This document shows, in pieces, positions 61,857 to 64,000 of a stretch of DNA of 64,000 bases. This DNA is from Parachlamydiales bacterium. Its GTDB lineage: Bacteria > Chlamydiota > Chlamydiia > Chlamydiales > Rhabdochlamydiaceae. Location: assembly GCA_003153295.1 (NCBI GenBank), contig PLXY01000003.1, forward strand, positions 56,868 to 120,867, in the 5' to 3' direction. How positions within the stretch are numbered: position 1 is the first letter of the stretch; every line of letters starts with the position of its first letter. The notes beneath the pieces are model-generated. The model did not search any database, was not told where the DNA came from, and saw nothing but the letters and a program-made list of their open reading frames with translations. The position numbers and the translations under genes are program-made.

Positions 61857-63779
61857 ATGTTATATCGATTACTCTTTCTCTTTTGCTTTCCTATCCTTTG
61901 CCTTCGAGGTGATTTAAATGATCACGTCGGCCCCATCCCTGCCTGGGTCAAACCGTATGAATTTTCTTTAGATGTACCGTTGAAACCTACTCAAGAACAC
62001 GTTCAAATGCTTCTTGAGGATAATCAAAAAAACTGGGAGGAGAAAACGACCTATGTGCATTTTGTCAGAAAAATTGTCGATCAAATCGGTGTTGAAAGAA
62101 GCTCTCAAATCCGCTGTTATTTCGATCCTATGTTTCAAACAGTCATTATCCACCAAATCCGACTATTTCGAGATGGTCAATGGTATGACCGTTTGAACAC
62201 GTCGCATCACAGTCTTATTCAACGAGAAGAAGGGTTGGATGACAACCTTTTCAGTGGCGAATTGACCCATCTTTATGTCATCAACGATGTTCGTCCTGGG
62301 GACATCATTGATTTTTCTTGCTCTTACGTTGGAGAAAATCCTGTCTTTTCTTCCCATTTTTCTGAAATATTTTTTCTTGAAAGCACCTTGGTTTTAGAAA
62401 AATTCTATCACCGCATTTTGATGCATCCTGACCAGTCCTTTGAAGTTAAATATTTTAATACATCTCAGGAGCCTATTGTCACTGACCTCTCACCGACTCT
62501 ACGGGAATATGTTTGGGAAAGGACAGAAACGAAACCTGCCTGTGATGATGATGATCAACCTGCCTGGTTTGATTCTGAGGCCCACATTCAAATTAGCCAA
62601 TATAGCTGCTGGAAAGAGCTCATTGATAAACTCCTACCCCTTTATGTCATCCCATCTGATTTCACAGAAAATCCTTCTTCTGAAATGGTCGATTTAGTCA
62701 AAAATTGGACTGATTCCACTGATGACGTTGCTAAAAGAGCTGCATTAGCTCTTCGTTTTGTCCAAGATGAAGTTCGGTACATGGGATATGAAGGGGGAGT
62801 GGGCGGCTATAAACCTCGGGACCCTCGAGATATTTTAAAGCGCCGTTATGGCGACTGCAAAGATAAGAGTGTTTTACTCCGGACGCTCCTGCATCTCATG
62901 AACATTCCTGCTCATCCTGTTCTGGTGCATGCTTCCAAAGGTAAACGGCTTTCGGAATTGCTTCCCACTCCTGGTGCTTTTAATCATGTGGTCCTCCAAA
63001 TTCTCGTTGATGGATCACCCTACTACGTTGATCCTACTATGTCTTTTCAAGGAGGCGACCTCCAAACTAATCACTTTCCCTCCTATTCTTGGGGATTAGT
63101 CATTGCTGAACAGTCCATAAGCTTGACAGCTTTACCCGAAGCCCCCGCAAGAATCCTCACTCTTGTCGATACAGCGATTAACGTTACTTCTCCCACTTCT
63201 GCTGAAGTCAGTACCCTGACAACTTGTTATGGCTTAGATGCAGATATACATAGAAGTGTTGTAAAAGGCTTAGGACCCAAGAAGCTGAAAGATCATCTAT
63301 TAGAAGCGGCCCAAGAAAACTACAAAGGAGCTTCTCGTCTTTCCGATCCGATCGTTACGGACGACAGAGAAAAAAACATTCTTACGATCCAAGAATCTTA
63401 TAAAATCCCGACCCGTGGCCGCATGGGTAAAAAACTTCTCAAGGTTTATAGTTCGATCATCGAAGACGAATTAGATAACAACATCAATCTAGAAAGATCT
63501 TCTCCCTATTCTCTGAATTATCCTGAATGGATCAAAGAACATATCCATATCAACAATCCTTTCAATACCTGGGCTACCGACTCAGAAGCAATCACTCATG
63601 AAAATGAATCCATCCGTTATACTTTTGCCATGAAAAAAGAGGGCCAAACAGCAGACTTTGACATCGAACTCAGGCATCTAAAGAACCATGTCCCTCTCAA
63701 CGTTGTCGAGGACTATTGGAATATCATGCATGAAATCAACCCCAATCCTTCCCTGGAGCTGATAATTGCTATGCCATAA
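61857..63779 (+). CDS. Secreted DUF3857 and transglutaminase-like protein
   Basis: The 640-residue protein has a Sec signal (MLYRLLFLFCFPILCLRG), a DUF3857 domain (residues ~40-220, with YVINDVRPGDIIDFSCSYVGENP) and a transglutaminase core: RYGDCKDKSVLLRTLL with the catalytic Cys, NHVVLQILVDG with His and PYYVDPTMSFQGG with Asp. The C-terminal ~200 residues form a further beta domain. Family members are periplasmic and of unknown substrate; a peptidase or crosslinking role is inferred. Confidence 0.85.
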   Translation: MLYRLLFLFCFPILCLRGDLNDHVGPIPAWVKPYEFSLDVPLKPTQEHVQMLLEDNQKNWEEKTTYVHFVRKIVDQIGVERSSQIRCYFDPMFQTVIIHQIRLFRDGQWYDRLNTSHHSLIQREEGLDDNLFSGELTHLYVINDVRPGDIIDFSCSYVGENPVFSSHFSEIFFLESTLVLEKFYHRILMHPDQSFEVKYFNTSQEPIVTDLSPTLREYVWERTETKPACDDDDQPAWFDSEAHIQISQYSCWKELIDKLLPLYVIPSDFTENPSSEMVDLVKNWTDSTDDVAKRAALALRFVQDEVRYMGYEGGVGGYKPRDPRDILKRRYGDCKDKSVLLRTLLHLMNIPAHPVLVHASKGKRLSELLPTPGAFNHVVLQILVDGSPYYVDPTMSFQGGDLQTNHFPSYSWGLVIAEQSISLTALPEAPARILTLVDTAINVTSPTSAEVSTLTTCYGLDADIHRSVVKGLGPKKLKDHLLEAAQENYKGASRLSDPIVTDDREKNILTIQESYKIPTRGRMGKKLLKVYSSIIEDELDNNINLERSSPYSLNYPEWIKEHIHINNPFNTWATDSEAITHENESIRYTFAMKKEGQTADFDIELRHLKNHVPLNVVEDYWNIMHEINPNPSLELIIAMP

Positions 63780-63878
63780 TTAGGTTTAATAATTTGTAAA
63801 AAAGTTATTTACAAGTCTTGACTTATATATTTGTTTATAATCATGATGTTTCTCAAGTATTGCTCAATAAGGAATTTT

Positions 63879-64000
63879 ATGGTTACACCACTAGGATCAA
63901 ATACTTCTCTGACTACTTTGCCTTTAGCTCCAAAAAATCCTACTCCATTGGGTTATATACCTCCTATTATAGCGGCTCCGAAAGTTCCTATTGGGAAGCC
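63879..64000 (+). CDS. Start of a Pro-rich hypothetical protein (partial)
   Basis: The ATG follows an AAGGAATTTT site. The visible 40 residues (MVTPLGSNTSLTTLPLAPKN, then PTPLGYIPPIIAAPKVPIGK) are rich in Pro, Leu, Thr and Ser with no signal peptide. The gene continues beyond the window, so neither length nor function can be given. Confidence 0.55.
   Translation, partial: MVTPLGSNTSLTTLPLAPKNPTPLGYIPPIIAAPKVPIGK

Overview
The window comes from a chlamydia-like bacterium, most probably a Parachlamydiales-type environmental member with moderate GC. The gene order lnt - lpxC - fabZ - lpxA - fmt - (hypotheticals) - rplC ... rplQ - gap - (conserved hypothetical) matches, as I remember it, the Chlamydia trachomatis block CT534 down to CT504. 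That includes the typical chlamydial absences inside the ribosomal cluster: no rpsJ ahead of rplC, no rpsN or rpmD in the spc part, and no adk/map/infA/rpmJ/rpsD before rpsM/rpoA. The genus is not claimed.

Layout. 1-5514: lipoprotein acylation, lipid A (lpxC, fabZ, lpxA) and fmt, in one compact operon. 5630-8946: four hydrophobic hypothetical proteins, at least two of them clear paralogues, plus a possible 41-residue membrane protein. They sit exactly where Chlamydia carries the single inclusion-membrane gene CT529. 9151-21315: 21 translation genes with secY and rpoA, ended by a UUCG-loop terminator. 21353-23806: a small hypothetical gene, gap and a CT504-like gene.

23930-36800: tRNA-Leu(UAA) and an accessory island. 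A 57-bp exact copy of the tRNA 3' half at 33590-33646 marks the far end of an integrated element of about 9.6 kb. It carries a tyrosine integrase, a degenerate pGP7/pGP8-type (chlamydial plasmid) recombinase-like protein, a small DNA-binding protein, an SF3-type helicase, a CHC2/Toprim primase, an HGGxSTG protein, and edge cargo: a secreted TPR-like protein at one end and three small membrane or secreted proteins at the other. Two opposed arrays of 9-bp repeats lie between helicase and primase and are a candidate origin. A second, decayed copy of the tRNA end plus terminator near 36690-36767 bounds an older module that holds a GC-rich, foreign-looking thiamine-diphosphate enzyme and dinD.

36843-64000: chromosomal accessory genes, many secreted or membrane-bound. 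They include an LRR protein, a cupin gene broken by one TGA, a hicB broken by a 1-nt deletion, an intact HigBA-like toxin-antitoxin operon with a 28-bp perfect palindrome as probable operator, a glycogen debranching enzyme, a GrpB-family protein, an endonuclease/exonuclease/phosphatase-fold protein, a methyltransferase, a membrane sulfatase (LtaS-like) fused to an F-box-type leucine-rich repeat domain, alanine racemase with a 163-bp MITE-like palindrome exactly abutting its start, a peptide deformylase with a signal peptide, GNAT, LysE, an outer-membrane protein and a DUF3857/transglutaminase protein.

The housekeeping half is strongly supported. Functions in the accessory half rest on motifs read by eye, and no database search was possible.
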